From Scatolibacter rhodanostii (lineage in GTDB: Bacteria; Bacillota; Clostridia; Oscillospirales; Acutalibacteraceae), in assembly GCF_900197595.1 (NCBI RefSeq), contig NZ_FZLO01000006.1, forward strand, positions 98,705 to 162,704: a DNA stretch of 64,000 nucleotides, written 5' to 3'. Below are positions 52,405 through 62,613 of this stretch, piece after piece (position 1 is the first letter of the stretch; the number at the start of each line of letters is the position of its first letter). The notes below the pieces were generated by a model, which did no database searches, was not told the DNA's origin, and was given only the letters and a program-made list of their open reading frames with translations. The position numbers and the translations under genes are program-made.

Positions 52405-53010
52405 ATGAAAGTGGGTTTCCTTATGATGAAATCAAAATCTGGTATTCTTACACGGTACATAGCCGCCTTAGCTTTTTTTCTAATCTTTTTTGATCAAGTC
52501 TTGCTTTCAGGGCTTCTTGTGGGTATTGCGCTTTACATTGAAAAAGATGAATGGCTCTCGCGCCAAACCTTGCAAGCTTTTTTTCTAAATCTTTTTTCTA
52601 GCTTCATATTAGAAGTTTTCATTGGTTATTCTTTTATTGGTTATTCTTCTATTCCTTCTTTTGATTATCTTTCAGGCTTTGACCTGTTTAAAGGCTTTAT
52701 TGGCGGTGGCTTTGCTATTGTCATTCTTGTTTTTACCATTTTGGCTATTGTCAGAACACTCAAAGAAGAAGACGCTGGCATTCCTTTCTTCAGCGGACTT
52801 AGCTATCGTATGTTTGGTCTAATGAAACCTATTAAATTTCCTCAGCCTCCTCATCCAATGAATGGCAATTATTATTACCCGCCCCAACAGCAACAACCCC
52901 AAAATTATCAACAAGCTCCTTACCAGCAGCAGCAACCTCCTGTACAGCCCACTGCACCTGAATCTGCTACCCAAAACACACAACCTGCTTCAGAAGAGAA
53001 ATCTGAATAA
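52405..53010 (+). CDS. Membrane protein with Pro/Gln-rich C-terminus (DUF4870-like)
   Basis: Protein of 201 aa with three or four hydrophobic segments (about 16-42, 58-75, 94-118) followed by an Gln/Pro/Tyr-rich tail of about 65 residues (PPQQQQPQNYQQAPYQQQQP). The topology resembles DUF4870 membrane proteins of Firmicutes, whose function is unknown. The tail is probably disordered and cytosolic. The start is uncertain: the ATG at 52405 has only a weak GAGAA upstream, and ATGs at 52423 and 52426 are alternatives. It is monocistronic, between the 5S units and the GH42 gene. Confidence 0.7.
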   Translation: MKVGFLMMKSKSGILTRYIAALAFFLIFFDQVLLSGLLVGIALYIEKDEWLSRQTLQAFFLNLFSSFILEVFIGYSFIGYSSIPSFDYLSGFDLFKGFIGGGFAIVILVFTILAIVRTLKEEDAGIPFFSGLSYRMFGLMKPIKFPQPPHPMNGNYYYPPQQQQPQNYQQAPYQQQQPPVQPTAPESATQNTQPASEEKSE

Positions 53011-53057
53011 AAACGCTTTACTTACTTTCTTATTTGCAGTTTATTGTCGGCATAATC

Positions 53058-53090
53058 AAAAAGACAGCCTCCATTCAGGCTGTCTTTTCT
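53058..53090. terminator. Shared terminator of the membrane protein gene and the GH operon
   Basis: AAAAGACAGCCT and AGGCTGTCTTTT form a perfect stem between convergent genes, with T runs in both directions. Confidence 0.88.
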
Positions 53091-53099
53091 TATATCTTT

Positions 53100-55112
53100 T
53101 TAATTTTCTTCTATAATTTTAATATCCCAAGCTTCCATTTGAATATTTTCATTTTGGGTGACCGATTGATTTTGTAGCAGCTCAACACCATCTTGATGCG
53201 GATAGGTAAATTCTTGCGCTTCCATGGAAAAATTAAAATAGTAACGAACCGTTTTTCCAGACTGGTTTATTCCGGTCTTAACCACTAAAGGAAATATTAT
53301 TCCCTGATTTATTCCCCAAAGTCCCGCGTTTTTTAATGCTACTTCGAGAATTTTTTGCATGACTTCCGCTTTCGGCAAACAAGCAATATAAGTGGCTATC
53401 CCCTTACCATATTGATTTTGGGTGACTGCTGCATACTCTCCCCAATAAGGATGATCATACTTGGCAAGTACTTTAGCAGAAACAGGTGTGATAAGCTCAA
53501 TCATTGCCGATAATTTTGTGTCCTCCGGCGTTACATCAAAAGAATAATCTTTAAGTTGAATCTCGTTGGCGGCAGCAAGTTGAGAGTAATAGATGCCACA
53601 CGCTTCCTCAATAATGCCAGGTTGGTGAGAAGAACGCACTTTTACATTTTCATCGGAAAAACCACTACGCATAGCATACACGATATGACCACCATTTTTG
53701 ACAAACCGATTTAATCTGTCTAACAAAGCGTCAGATGCTGCATATAGCGGCGGTACAATCAACAACTTATATTCTTCTATCTCTTCACTGCAAGGATCAA
53801 TAAAATCACATTCTACGTTCATATGATATAAAGCATCATACATCAAACGCAGTACATCGTTATAATTTAATTTTCCTTGGAATCCTGAAAAAGCGTTTAA
53901 TGCTGTCAGTGCTTCATTGCTAAAGAGAATAGCTACCTTATTTGACTTCTTCAGGTTGACAAGCTTATTGCCTAGTTTTTGAAATGCCTTGCCAATTATC
54001 TTGGCTTCCAGATAGGTCGGGTTTGGTTCAAAGTCGTGGCTCAACAGTCCTTTCCAATAGGTTTCTGCGGCATTATGCAAAGAATGCCAGTGCCAATAAG
54101 AGACCATATTGGCTCCGCTGGCTATGTGAGCAAAAGCTTGTAGTTTTAACTGCCCGGGATATGGTGTCCAACCGATAAAGGCTTGTGCTTCGGTTTCTAA
54201 TACAAGATAGTTATCCCGTTTCATAGAACGGGTGATATCCCCTCCAAAGGAAATTTCACAGCCGGTCAAATCATCTTGTGAGGGGTGGTAAATATCACAC
54301 CCCGCAATATCTAACTTTTTAGCCGCTTCAAAATGATTAACATCCGGCTGAATACCGTAAGAATAACCCCTCCAATCAAAGTCAAAATTGTGAGTAACAA
54401 ACTGATTTTCTGTTTTGTATTCATTTACAATGTCTATCTGCCATGAAAGAAAATCTGTGACCAATTTTCTTTGAAACTTAGCGAATTCTCCACTCAAACT
54501 GGCATTAATAGAAGCATCTACGTTGGGAAAATCCTCCCAATCATTAATGCGATTACTCCAATAATCCAGCCCAAATTTGCGGTTTAGTTCTTCTAAATTA
54601 TTATCGAATTTTTGTCGTAAATACTTTACAAAGTGAACCTGTACGTTAGGCCCCGACGTGTTATAGTGTTTTGTCTCATTGTCAATCTGATATCCAATGA
54701 CAGCAGGGTGGTCTTTGACATGCTCCATGATTTTTCGAATAACTCTCTCTGCATAAAAAAGATAAACCGGGCTGGTGATATCCATATTCTGTCTTGGTCC
54801 ATACTTGTTTTGTCCCTGCGGTGTCATTGCCAAAACCTCGGGGTGTTCTTTTACCATCCAAGTGGGGACGGCATATGTCGGTGTACCCACAATGACATGA
54901 ATTTCGGCTTTATGCATGGCATCTAGCACACGGTCAATATGGATAAAATTGAATTCTCCGTTGTGTGGCTCTACTGTGCTCCAAGTAGATTCTGCTATGC
55001 GTACTACGTTAATACCTGCCTCTTTCATCATTTGAATATCTTTTTCTAATCTTTCATAAGGCATATATTCGTCGTAATAAGCTGCCCCATATAGTAGTAA
55101 TTTATTAATCAT
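53100..55112 (-). CDS. GH42 beta-galactosidase
   Basis: Family 42 glycoside hydrolase, intracellular (no signal peptide; 670 aa). The TIM barrel opens LLYGAAYYDEYMPYERLEKD; the acid/base is Glu146 in YQIDNETKHYN and the nucleophile Glu306 in YLVLETEAQAF. A trimerisation domain (residues about 390-590) and a small beta-domain follow. The start at 55112 follows GGGGAG. It is the last gene of the operon containing GH30, the two-component system and the ABC importer, so it probably cleaves terminal beta-galactosides from the imported oligosaccharide. Exact specificity is open. Confidence 0.92.
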   Translation of the reverse strand: MINKLLLYGAAYYDEYMPYERLEKDIQMMKEAGINVVRIAESTWSTVEPHNGEFNFIHIDRVLDAMHKAEIHVIVGTPTYAVPTWMVKEHPEVLAMTPQGQNKYGPRQNMDITSPVYLFYAERVIRKIMEHVKDHPAVIGYQIDNETKHYNTSGPNVQVHFVKYLRQKFDNNLEELNRKFGLDYWSNRINDWEDFPNVDASINASLSGEFAKFQRKLVTDFLSWQIDIVNEYKTENQFVTHNFDFDWRGYSYGIQPDVNHFEAAKKLDIAGCDIYHPSQDDLTGCEISFGGDITRSMKRDNYLVLETEAQAFIGWTPYPGQLKLQAFAHIASGANMVSYWHWHSLHNAAETYWKGLLSHDFEPNPTYLEAKIIGKAFQKLGNKLVNLKKSNKVAILFSNEALTALNAFSGFQGKLNYNDVLRLMYDALYHMNVECDFIDPCSEEIEEYKLLIVPPLYAASDALLDRLNRFVKNGGHIVYAMRSGFSDENVKVRSSHQPGIIEEACGIYYSQLAAANEIQLKDYSFDVTPEDTKLSAMIELITPVSAKVLAKYDHPYWGEYAAVTQNQYGKGIATYIACLPKAEVMQKILEVALKNAGLWGINQGIIFPLVVKTGINQSGKTVRYYFNFSMEAQEFTYPHQDGVELLQNQSVTQNENIQMEAWDIKIIEEN

Positions 55113-55152
55113 GTCTTCTCCCCTATTCTAACCTCTGTCTCGCTGTAATTTC

Positions 55153-56481
55153 TTAATTAATCACAAATGTATGCAAGCTATGTGGTTCAATGGTTGCTGA
55201 AACCACTTGACCTTTTACCTGTATACTCATCTCTCTCTTTTCATGCATATGATTTGTTGCCACAACCACAACCGAACCATCTGGATTTTCAAACACACTA
55301 CTATTTGCCGACCAGCGGCCCTTACTTTCTAAATACTTTGCCCCCGGCCTAATAAACTGAGAATAATGCTTCATGAGATAGTATTCGGGCTGATAGTTTA
55401 TTTTTCCGCTTTCTTCATTTACTGTGCAGAGCGAATTTTGTTTCCATCCCCATGTAGAAACACTTTCATCCGTTAATGCAATATTCCAATACGTATATTT
55501 TTCTGCACCATGGCGGAAATATTGCCACATCAGACTTGAAACATACTCCATATGTTCAAAGCTGTTTTGACCGTCACCACATTCACTTTCTGTCTGCATA
55601 ATTTTAAGCTCGGGATAGGCCAACTCTACCTGTTCAAGAACATGCTTGCCACCCCATTGCAAACCCACACCAGCTATGTATTTCTTTGCTCTCTTGTCCG
55701 ATAATATTGTGTTGATAAATCCATCATAAAACTCTGAAAATGCTGTATTGTTCATATACATATCCATAAATGGTCCATTAATTGTGCCCAACCAAATTTC
55801 TGTATCAAGGCCTTGTTCTTCAAATAGGGGACCTAGATAGTCACGAATAAAATCTCTCATCTGCGGACCTGTCCATTTGCAGGAAGGAAACTTTTGATCA
55901 GCCATAGGCTCATTTTGAACATGAATTTGATTAACCGTGACGCCCTCCTCTTGATATGCTTTTACAAACTTAGCAAAATAGGCCGCATAGGCACGCAAAA
56001 CTTTTTCTTCCATGCGCAGTGTTCCAAAATTATAGGCTTTTTTTGTTTTCATCCAAGTTGGAGGACTCCATGGTGAGGCAAAGACAGCGAATCCCTCTTT
56101 TTGCCGAGCAATTGCTTCTTTAATAAAAGGCAGTGTGTAGGTTTTATCTCGTTCAATGTTGAAGTCTTTCAGCTCATAATCGCCGTCTGTTTCATCACAG
56201 CTATACCATTCCAAACTGAAATCATTGGCGCCAATTGGGACACGACCATAGTTAAAATTGCCCTTATCCGTATCAAATAATTCATCTAAAAAAGCTTTTT
56301 TCTCTGCTTCATTCGCTTTTTGTAAGGCATCCCAACCCAGCTCATTAAAACAGCCGCCAAAGCCTTTTATTTCTTGCTTTTTTGTATCTGTCACAATCAG
56401 CTTATCTTCATAGATGGCTTGTTCTGTTAAGCTTTCTGTCCAAAAATTTCCTTCTGTGCTGACAATATGTTTTACACTCAT
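55153..56481 (-). CDS. GH30-family glycosidase
   Basis: Family 30 hydrolase (442 aa) without a signal peptide, so cytoplasmic. Motifs KGFGGCFNELGWDAL, SPWSPPTWMK, acid/base Glu191 in HVQNEPMADQ and nucleophile Glu298 in IMQTESECGDG are typical, with a C-terminal beta-sandwich (NPDGSVVVVATN). Activities in the family include beta-glucosidase, beta-1,6-glucanase and xylosidase; the choice cannot be made here. The start at 56481 follows AAGGAG. It lies between the histidine kinase and GH42 genes with short gaps. Confidence 0.9.
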   Translation of the reverse strand: MSVKHIVSTEGNFWTESLTEQAIYEDKLIVTDTKKQEIKGFGGCFNELGWDALQKANEAEKKAFLDELFDTDKGNFNYGRVPIGANDFSLEWYSCDETDGDYELKDFNIERDKTYTLPFIKEAIARQKEGFAVFASPWSPPTWMKTKKAYNFGTLRMEEKVLRAYAAYFAKFVKAYQEEGVTVNQIHVQNEPMADQKFPSCKWTGPQMRDFIRDYLGPLFEEQGLDTEIWLGTINGPFMDMYMNNTAFSEFYDGFINTILSDKRAKKYIAGVGLQWGGKHVLEQVELAYPELKIMQTESECGDGQNSFEHMEYVSSLMWQYFRHGAEKYTYWNIALTDESVSTWGWKQNSLCTVNEESGKINYQPEYYLMKHYSQFIRPGAKYLESKGRWSANSSVFENPDGSVVVVATNHMHEKREMSIQVKGQVVSATIEPHSLHTFVIN

Positions 56482-56514
56482 TATAAATTCTCCTTTTAAT
56501 CTCTCATTACTATA

Positions 56515-58335
56515 CTACGTCACTATTTGCTCGCATTCTTCTATCGTTAACGCTGGAATTCTAATGGTTACCGTTGTTCCTTTTCCCGAAGTACTACTAT
56601 AAGATAATTGATATTCTTCTCCATAACAAAGCTGAATACGTGAATTCACATTCTTAACACCATATCCATTGTATCCGCTTTTGGGTTCTGCGTTTAAAAT
56701 ATTTTTTACTTGTTGCTCTGTCATCCCTTTACCGTCATCTTGAATGATAAAGATAATGTCTCCCTCTTCTTTTCTTGCTTGAATAAGAATATGACACTCC
56801 TGTACACTAATATCGCTTGCAATGCCATGCACAATAGCATTTTCGACAAAGGGCTGCAACATAATATTGATACAAGCCAGCGATTGAATCTCTTTGGGTA
56901 CATCTATTTTTAATTCAATTGAATCTTCAAACAGCTTATTTTCAATATAAATGTAGGCTTTTACATGCTCTAATTCTTCGGCAATAGAAACAACCTGTTT
57001 TCCTCGATTTAGGCTTATACGATAATACTTAGCTAAATTTCGTGCTACTTCAGCAATTTCAGGTGCCTGATTGTCTATTGCTTGCCAATTGATTAAATCT
57101 AAAGTGTTATATAAGAAATGGGGGTTGATTTGTGCCTGCAACGCTTTCAGTTGCGCTGTTTTAATTTCCTTTCCCATTCGATATTGCTCTTCCATTAGTT
57201 CTTTCAAGCGCCCTGCCGTATCATTAAACTGTTTAAAAATCTGTCCTATTTCATCATCTTCTATAACCATGAGTTGCTCATTAAAGTTTCCATTCTGCAA
57301 ACTAATCATACTTTGGGCTAAAATGTCCAACCGCTTTGTATAATAACGAGCAATTTTAAAAGCTAATAAAGAGATGACAATTACCGCAAGTATTGAAAGT
57401 GAAAATGATATTGCATTGATTTGTCTCACCTGCGCTTCAATTTCAGTTTTCGGCACAAGAGCTACCAATATCCAATCTGTCATTTCTATTTCTTTGTTCT
57501 GAACAATATATTCTTCCTTCCATATTTTTTGATTTTGCCAATTCAAATGAGTTCCTTTGACTGGAAGCTTTCCGCTCTTTTGTAAAGTTTGAAGCAGCTC
57601 ATCTTTTCCTGAAGAAAGGCAGATTATTTCACCTCTTTGATTGGTCAAGTAAATAATTCCCGCTTGCGTAATATTGGATTTATCAATAATACTTTGAAAC
57701 TTTTCTGTTTTAACACCAATTTGTTGTACGGCAATGAACTTATTCGTGCCAAGCGTGGATTTAATCATACGAAACATTGATACTAACTCTACATTGCCAT
57801 TATTTTGCGGTAGCCCAACTGATTCAGAACCCGTGAAATAGATATATGAATTGATGATATCTTCATAATCTTTTCTCTCGGCTAGAGAGGAATAAGAAAC
57901 AAAGTTCTTTGTATTGTTAGTATAGTGTATTTCATCTGAAATAAAAATTCTGGCAAGATAAATGCTTTCCATTTTTTCTACCGTGGTAAAAACACTTTCC
58001 AGTGCTAAAAATTCTCGATATTGTTCGGCATAATCTCTATCTCCGCTAAAATTTTCAGAACCCACCATACGTTGCAAGTCACCATTATAGTAGATTAAAT
58101 CAGACGCATAATACATATTTTGCACATAATTCTCAAAGAAAGAGAAAGCTTGATCATAAGCTTGGCTTGCTGAATACACAATCTTTTCGCGATAATGTCC
58201 ACCTATCGAGTAATTGATAAATAACATGACTATAAAAAATACGAATACAACAGGCACCGAAAAAGACAATGCCAGTTTGCTTCTCATATTTCTTTTTGAC
58301 CACCAATGGCAGAAAAGCTTTTTCACTCTGTTCAT
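56515..58335 (-). CDS. YesM-type sensor histidine kinase
   Basis: Membrane sensor kinase of 606 aa. Two transmembrane helices (about 22-44 and 300-325) flank an extracellular Cache-like sensing domain; then HAMP, the His_kinase dimerisation motif QINPHFLYNTLDLINW with its phosphorylated His, and an HATPase domain ending with NDxVxHGI-like ENAIVHGIA and DDGKGMTEQQ. The start at 58335 was chosen because the ATG overlaps the response-regulator stop (ATGA); an upstream TTG is the only alternative. It pairs with the YesN-type regulator to sense carbohydrate and control the import/GH operon. Confidence 0.94.
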   Translation of the reverse strand: MNRVKKLFCHWWSKRNMRSKLALSFSVPVVFVFFIVMLFINYSIGGHYREKIVYSASQAYDQAFSFFENYVQNMYYASDLIYYNGDLQRMVGSENFSGDRDYAEQYREFLALESVFTTVEKMESIYLARIFISDEIHYTNNTKNFVSYSSLAERKDYEDIINSYIYFTGSESVGLPQNNGNVELVSMFRMIKSTLGTNKFIAVQQIGVKTEKFQSIIDKSNITQAGIIYLTNQRGEIICLSSGKDELLQTLQKSGKLPVKGTHLNWQNQKIWKEEYIVQNKEIEMTDWILVALVPKTEIEAQVRQINAISFSLSILAVIVISLLAFKIARYYTKRLDILAQSMISLQNGNFNEQLMVIEDDEIGQIFKQFNDTAGRLKELMEEQYRMGKEIKTAQLKALQAQINPHFLYNTLDLINWQAIDNQAPEIAEVARNLAKYYRISLNRGKQVVSIAEELEHVKAYIYIENKLFEDSIELKIDVPKEIQSLACINIMLQPFVENAIVHGIASDISVQECHILIQARKEEGDIIFIIQDDGKGMTEQQVKNILNAEPKSGYNGYGVKNVNSRIQLCYGEEYQLSYSSTSGKGTTVTIRIPALTIEECEQIVT

Positions 58336-59876
58336 AGGCAATCTCGATATTCTGATGGAGTAAGACCCATCTTTTTCTTAAATATCTTGGCAAAGTAATT
58401 AGAATCTTCATATCCTACTAAACTTGCTACGTGATAAAGTTTTAAGCTTTTATCCTGCAAGAGCTTTTTTGACTTTTCAATTCTAATCCCAGTGATTGTC
58501 TCACCAAGCGTCTTGCCCGTTTTCTTTTTAAATAAATTGGATAAATAAGTAGGTGTTAAATAGACTTCATCGGCTAATCCTTGCACCGAAATATCTTTCT
58601 GCTGATATTCTCTTTCAATCAACCTCAAAACTTGGTTAATGACCGAATATCCTGATTCCTCTTTCTCCTTTATTGCAAAAAGATATCTTGTTTTTTCAAC
58701 CAAATAGGCATGAATTTGATCTACTGTCTTTCTTTCCCCATCGCCGATTTCCTGCCCTCTTTCATTTTCATTCTGAACAAAACTGGAGTTTTTTTTCGAT
58801 TCTGCATAGATAATTTGTTCTAACCGGAAAAATACACGCTGCAGTTTATGACTTCTTATCGCTTCGCAAGATTTAATTGTATTTACTAAATCACTTATAG
58901 TAGACAAAGCTACCTTTTCATTGGATGTTTCTAATGCTAAAGTAAATTCTTCATATAAGCTTTCTTCAATTTGCACTGTACGATTCGAGGGTGATCGAAA
59001 TGCAATATCCCCATATCCAGTAGAAAAAAGAGCTTGTTCTACTTCTTTTGCATGCTCATACGATTTATAGATATCTATAATTTGTTTTACTGGTTTGCCA
59101 ACCGCGGCAAACAGCTGATTTTTTATTAAAAATTTTTTCATATCTGCAAATAAATTACTTTTATCTCCTATACTGTCTGCATCTCCATTTAAAATTAGAA
59201 TTGCCCCATTATTTTCTTCAAACTGCATTTCCCAGGAAATGCTAAAAGAAGCTGCCACCAGCGGTGCAAACACCTGCTCTTCTATATTGTAAAAAAAAGC
59301 AAGCATATTGGTAATTGGTTCTGTTGCCTGAATAATACACACTCTAAATGCCGCATGCCTTACTTTAAACATTTCGCACACTTTAATCTTAGTGCTTTCT
59401 TCCGTAATAATTTCTCCTCTTATAAGGGAAAAAAATGCTTCTTTTTTTATGTAATCCATGCTCTCTTGAAGCACCAATTTTTGTGAGTTTCTTTGCTTGT
59501 TTTCTTGAACAGTATTGACCGCTTGCTGAATCGCTTCTTTTAATTCTTCTACATTGATTGGTTTCTCAATATAGCTGACGGCCCCAATTTTAATAGCTGC
59601 TTTATAATATTCTTTGTCGGAATATCCGCTGATAAAAATAAATTGGCAATCAGGAAATTTTTCGTGCAGCTCACTGCACATCTCTACCCCGGTCATACCA
59701 CGCATACGGATATCTGAAAGAATAACATCCGGGCGAAAATATTCACTTATCATAATACCTTCTTGTGCGCTGCCAGCTGTTTGAATCATACCAATTCCTA
59801 ATTCTTTCCAATTGATATGCCGCATAAGGCCATTCCTTGTGGCAGACTCGTCATCGACAATTAATAGTTTTATCAT
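58332..59876 (-). CDS. YesN-type response regulator with AraC DNA-binding domain
   Basis: Two-component regulator of 514 aa. The receiver domain (residues 1-120) has the acidic pair in LIVDDE, the phospho-acceptor Asp in DVILSDIRMRG and Lys in YIEKPINVEEL. A long central region of unknown role links to a C-terminal AraC double helix-turn-helix (QKDISVQGLADEVYLTPTYL and HVASLVGYEDSNYFAKIFKK). The start at 59876 follows GGTGGAAT. It overlaps the kinase gene by 4 bp. Its targets are most likely the adjacent ABC importer and glycosidase genes. Confidence 0.95.
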   Translation of the reverse strand: MIKLLIVDDESATRNGLMRHINWKELGIGMIQTAGSAQEGIMISEYFRPDVILSDIRMRGMTGVEMCSELHEKFPDCQFIFISGYSDKEYYKAAIKIGAVSYIEKPINVEELKEAIQQAVNTVQENKQRNSQKLVLQESMDYIKKEAFFSLIRGEIITEESTKIKVCEMFKVRHAAFRVCIIQATEPITNMLAFFYNIEEQVFAPLVAASFSISWEMQFEENNGAILILNGDADSIGDKSNLFADMKKFLIKNQLFAAVGKPVKQIIDIYKSYEHAKEVEQALFSTGYGDIAFRSPSNRTVQIEESLYEEFTLALETSNEKVALSTISDLVNTIKSCEAIRSHKLQRVFFRLEQIIYAESKKNSSFVQNENERGQEIGDGERKTVDQIHAYLVEKTRYLFAIKEKEESGYSVINQVLRLIEREYQQKDISVQGLADEVYLTPTYLSNLFKKKTGKTLGETITGIRIEKSKKLLQDKSLKLYHVASLVGYEDSNYFAKIFKKKMGLTPSEYRDCL

Positions 59877-60021
59877 ATTCCACCACTTCTGCTATTTGCA
59901 AAGAAATCAAAACGATTGACTCATTGTTTTTCAATAGCAATCCATTGATTCTGTTAATCCCTTAAATGTATTAATTGCTTTATCTCTTATTATAGTATCA
60001 TTATTAACCAATAAAAACAAT

Positions 60022-60048
60022 AAAACAGACAGAATATCTGTCTGTTTT
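60022..60048. terminator. Hairpin between the binding-protein and response-regulator genes
   Basis: AAAACAGACAGA and its near-complement TCTGTCTGTTTT form a palindromic stem with flanking A/T. It probably limits readthrough from the highly expressed binding-protein gene into the regulators. Confidence 0.8.
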
Positions 60049-60066
60049 ACGAATAATGTTAGGATA

Positions 60067-61635
60067 TTATTTTATGCTGCTTTTATATTCGTCAAACTGA
60101 CTTTGTATAAATTCTTTTACCTTTTCGATACCGGCTGCTTCCATTTTGGCTTTATAATCGGCTAAACCTTGCTCGGCATCTGTATAGCCGAGTTCTAGCG
60201 GCCACCAATATTGTTGGTGTACATTTTGGCAGGCTGCATATTCTGTTTCAATTGGTGTAGTATCAATAGCAAATCCACGATATTTAGCACTTCCGTTGCC
60301 AGCTATTTCATCAATTTGTTTATCAAAAGATGCCTTAAGGTCGGGGTAGTCTGTCGGCGCGCCATAATTGTCTAGGGTAAACTCAGTAGTACGTGCTGCC
60401 CAAAAAGAGTTTGCTGCATAGCTATCTGTATCTAACATCTTTACTTGATTGTCTATAATTTCATAAGAAGTTCCCTCAATTCCATAGAAAAAGGCACGAT
60501 GCATTTCTTCATCTGAGGTAATCAAATCATAAACGGCCAAAGCTCTTTCGGGGTTTTCAGAACTATTTGATACAACTGCTGCATCTTGTGTGAAAGGCAT
60601 ATACGAAATATCTTTCGCAAAATTAACAAACTTCACCTTGTTATTGGGATTGTAGATATGCTGTGACACATAGTTACCATCGTTATACACTTTTGAGGCA
60701 GCTTTATTATTTTGCATTTTAGTAGAATCTGTATCCGATAGCGCCGATTTTGTAAAATATCCTTTTTCATTCCATCTTGCCATTCTAGCTAGAAAATCCG
60801 GGGTACCTTCATACTCATAATAAGTAAAGAGTTGAGGATCTTCTTCATAAGGATCAATCCAAAGGAAATCATTTGTTGAACCCTTAATGGGATAAAGTTT
60901 ATTGAAATACATATAAGTATCGTCTATCTCTGAACCAGACTGATAAATATCGACTGGTTCCAGTTCAGGAGCATTTTCTTTGACATAGCTTAAGTAAGTC
61001 TCATAGTCATCGAAATCTTCCATTTTTCCATCCCAATCAGTACCTTCTAAAATATCGGTTCTATAGACGGGTCCATAAGCATTATAGGTCGCATAAAGGG
61101 TAGGAATACAGTAATAATCTCCATTTACTTTTGCTTGGCTTAGTGCCATTTCATTTTGTCTACTATAATTTTTTGGTGCATACTCAGGCCAAAGTTCATT
61201 TAAATTTTTAAAGGCTCCTTTTTGTGCCAATGAAGCAAAATTTAGCCATGTGGCCGTATAAGCCATATCAAATTTTTCACCTGAAGAAAACAGCAATGGA
61301 TATTTGTTGGCATACTCTGCCCAGCCTATCCAATTTAGCTTTATTGTCGTGTTCATCTTCTCTTTTAGTATTTCGTTGTAATAAGCATCCACTTCATCCT
61401 GTTTAGCGGGTCTATCACTGACTACATACATGACAATTTCTACTTCTTCAGACGTATCTAATGCAGAAACTTCTGAAGTCTTGGTTTCACTTTCTGTTTC
61501 TTTATCACTTTGGCTCTGTGATTTTACAGATGTTTCTTCAGAATTTTTTTTGCTATCACTTGCGCAGCCTGAAATAACACTTATCATCATGATGATTGCC
61601 AAAAACAGAGCCCCAAGCTTTTTTGTTCTTTCCAT
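60067..61635 (-). CDS. Extracellular solute-binding lipoprotein of an Lpl-type sugar ABC importer
   Basis: Family 1-like solute-binding lipoprotein (522 aa). Signal peptide with lipobox ISGC (Cys near residue 24), then a Ser/Glu/Lys/Thr-rich linker to about 65. The binding domain shows VVSDRPAKQDEVDAYYNEIL, NWIGWAEYANKYPLLFSSGE and YWWPLELGYTDAEQGLADYK, as in LplA/YtcQ proteins that bind oligosaccharides. The start at 61635 follows GGGAGG. It lies 33 bp after the second permease gene. Sugar identity is suggested only by the GH30 and GH42 genes. Confidence 0.92.
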   Translation of the reverse strand: MERTKKLGALFLAIIMMISVISGCASDSKKNSEETSVKSQSQSDKETESETKTSEVSALDTSEEVEIVMYVVSDRPAKQDEVDAYYNEILKEKMNTTIKLNWIGWAEYANKYPLLFSSGEKFDMAYTATWLNFASLAQKGAFKNLNELWPEYAPKNYSRQNEMALSQAKVNGDYYCIPTLYATYNAYGPVYRTDILEGTDWDGKMEDFDDYETYLSYVKENAPELEPVDIYQSGSEIDDTYMYFNKLYPIKGSTNDFLWIDPYEEDPQLFTYYEYEGTPDFLARMARWNEKGYFTKSALSDTDSTKMQNNKAASKVYNDGNYVSQHIYNPNNKVKFVNFAKDISYMPFTQDAAVVSNSSENPERALAVYDLITSDEEMHRAFFYGIEGTSYEIIDNQVKMLDTDSYAANSFWAARTTEFTLDNYGAPTDYPDLKASFDKQIDEIAGNGSAKYRGFAIDTTPIETEYAACQNVHQQYWWPLELGYTDAEQGLADYKAKMEAAGIEKVKEFIQSQFDEYKSSIK

Positions 61636-61667
61636 ATTTGCCTCCCATAAAATTAATTATACATTGA

Positions 61668-62588
61668 TTAGCCTTTAACAGAGCCAATCGTAATGCCTTT
61701 GACAAAATATTTTTGCACAAATGGATATAGTAAGATAATGGGTCCGGTAGCTACTACTGCCATAGCCAGTTTTAATGAATTTGACGGTAGATTTTCCACC
61801 TTAATATTCGCTTGACTTGCTAGTGAATTCAAAGCCTGCTGTTTTTGCATCATTGCATACAACATATACTGCAAAGGGTATTTTTCTTCCGTGTTAATAT
61901 ACAGCATGGCATTATACCAATCGTTCCAATAACCAAGAGCTAAAAAAAGTCCAATTGTGGCAAGTCCAGATTTCAGAAGTGGAAGAACAATTTGAAAAAA
62001 AGTTCTAAACTCTCCAGCACCGTCTATTTTTGCCGATTCAATTAATGCCGTTGGAATACTTGTAACAAAACTTCGCATAATGAGTAAATAAAACACATTA
62101 ATCATTCCGGGAAGAATCAGTGCCAACAAGTTATCTTTTAAGTTTAAATACTGTATGTAAAAAATATAGGTAGAAATCATGCCTCCGTTAAACAGCGTCG
62201 TAAAATAATAAAAGAAAGAAAACTTATTGCGGTATTTAAAGTCTTGTCTCCCTAAAACATAGGCTGTCATGGTTATAAACATTAGGCCAAAGAAAGTTCC
62301 TGCGGCTGTAATTAAAATTGTAATTGCGTAGGCATTAAAAACTTTTTGAGGCGTTTTAAAGATTATTTTATAGGCTTCTAAGGTTATATCTTTCGGTAAT
62401 AAACTATATCCTTCAAAGCGAATTACTTGCTCAGATGTAAAAGATCCCGAAACTAACATAATAAAAGGGAGCAAGCAAAGCAATGCCAAACATGCGATAA
62501 ATACATAAGAGAATATATCAAATGTAATACGAGATCCACTTCTTTTTATTTTAGTACTAGGTCTTTTTCTTATTAAGGAATGTGTCAT
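61668..62588 (-). CDS. Carbohydrate ABC transporter permease (LplC/YtcP type)
   Basis: Six-helix permease subunit (306 aa) with MalG-like organisation. The EAA loop ALIESAKIDGAGEFRTFFQIVLPLLKS (spans a little under 30 residues) that docks the ATPase is intact. The N-terminus IKRSGSRITFDIFSYVFIACLA leads into the first helix. The start at 62588 follows GGAGG. It is 26 bp after the other permease gene. No ATPase gene is in the cluster, so the importer probably uses a shared MsmX-like ATPase encoded elsewhere. Confidence 0.94.
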   Translation of the reverse strand: MTHSLIRKRPSTKIKRSGSRITFDIFSYVFIACLALLCLLPFIMLVSGSFTSEQVIRFEGYSLLPKDITLEAYKIIFKTPQKVFNAYAITILITAAGTFFGLMFITMTAYVLGRQDFKYRNKFSFFYYFTTLFNGGMISTYIFYIQYLNLKDNLLALILPGMINVFYLLIMRSFVTSIPTALIESAKIDGAGEFRTFFQIVLPLLKSGLATIGLFLALGYWNDWYNAMLYINTEEKYPLQYMLYAMMQKQQALNSLASQANIKVENLPSNSLKLAMAVVATGPIILLYPFVQKYFVKGITIGSVKG

Positions 62589-62613
62589 ATCCTACCTCCA
62601 TCTCAAAATTGTA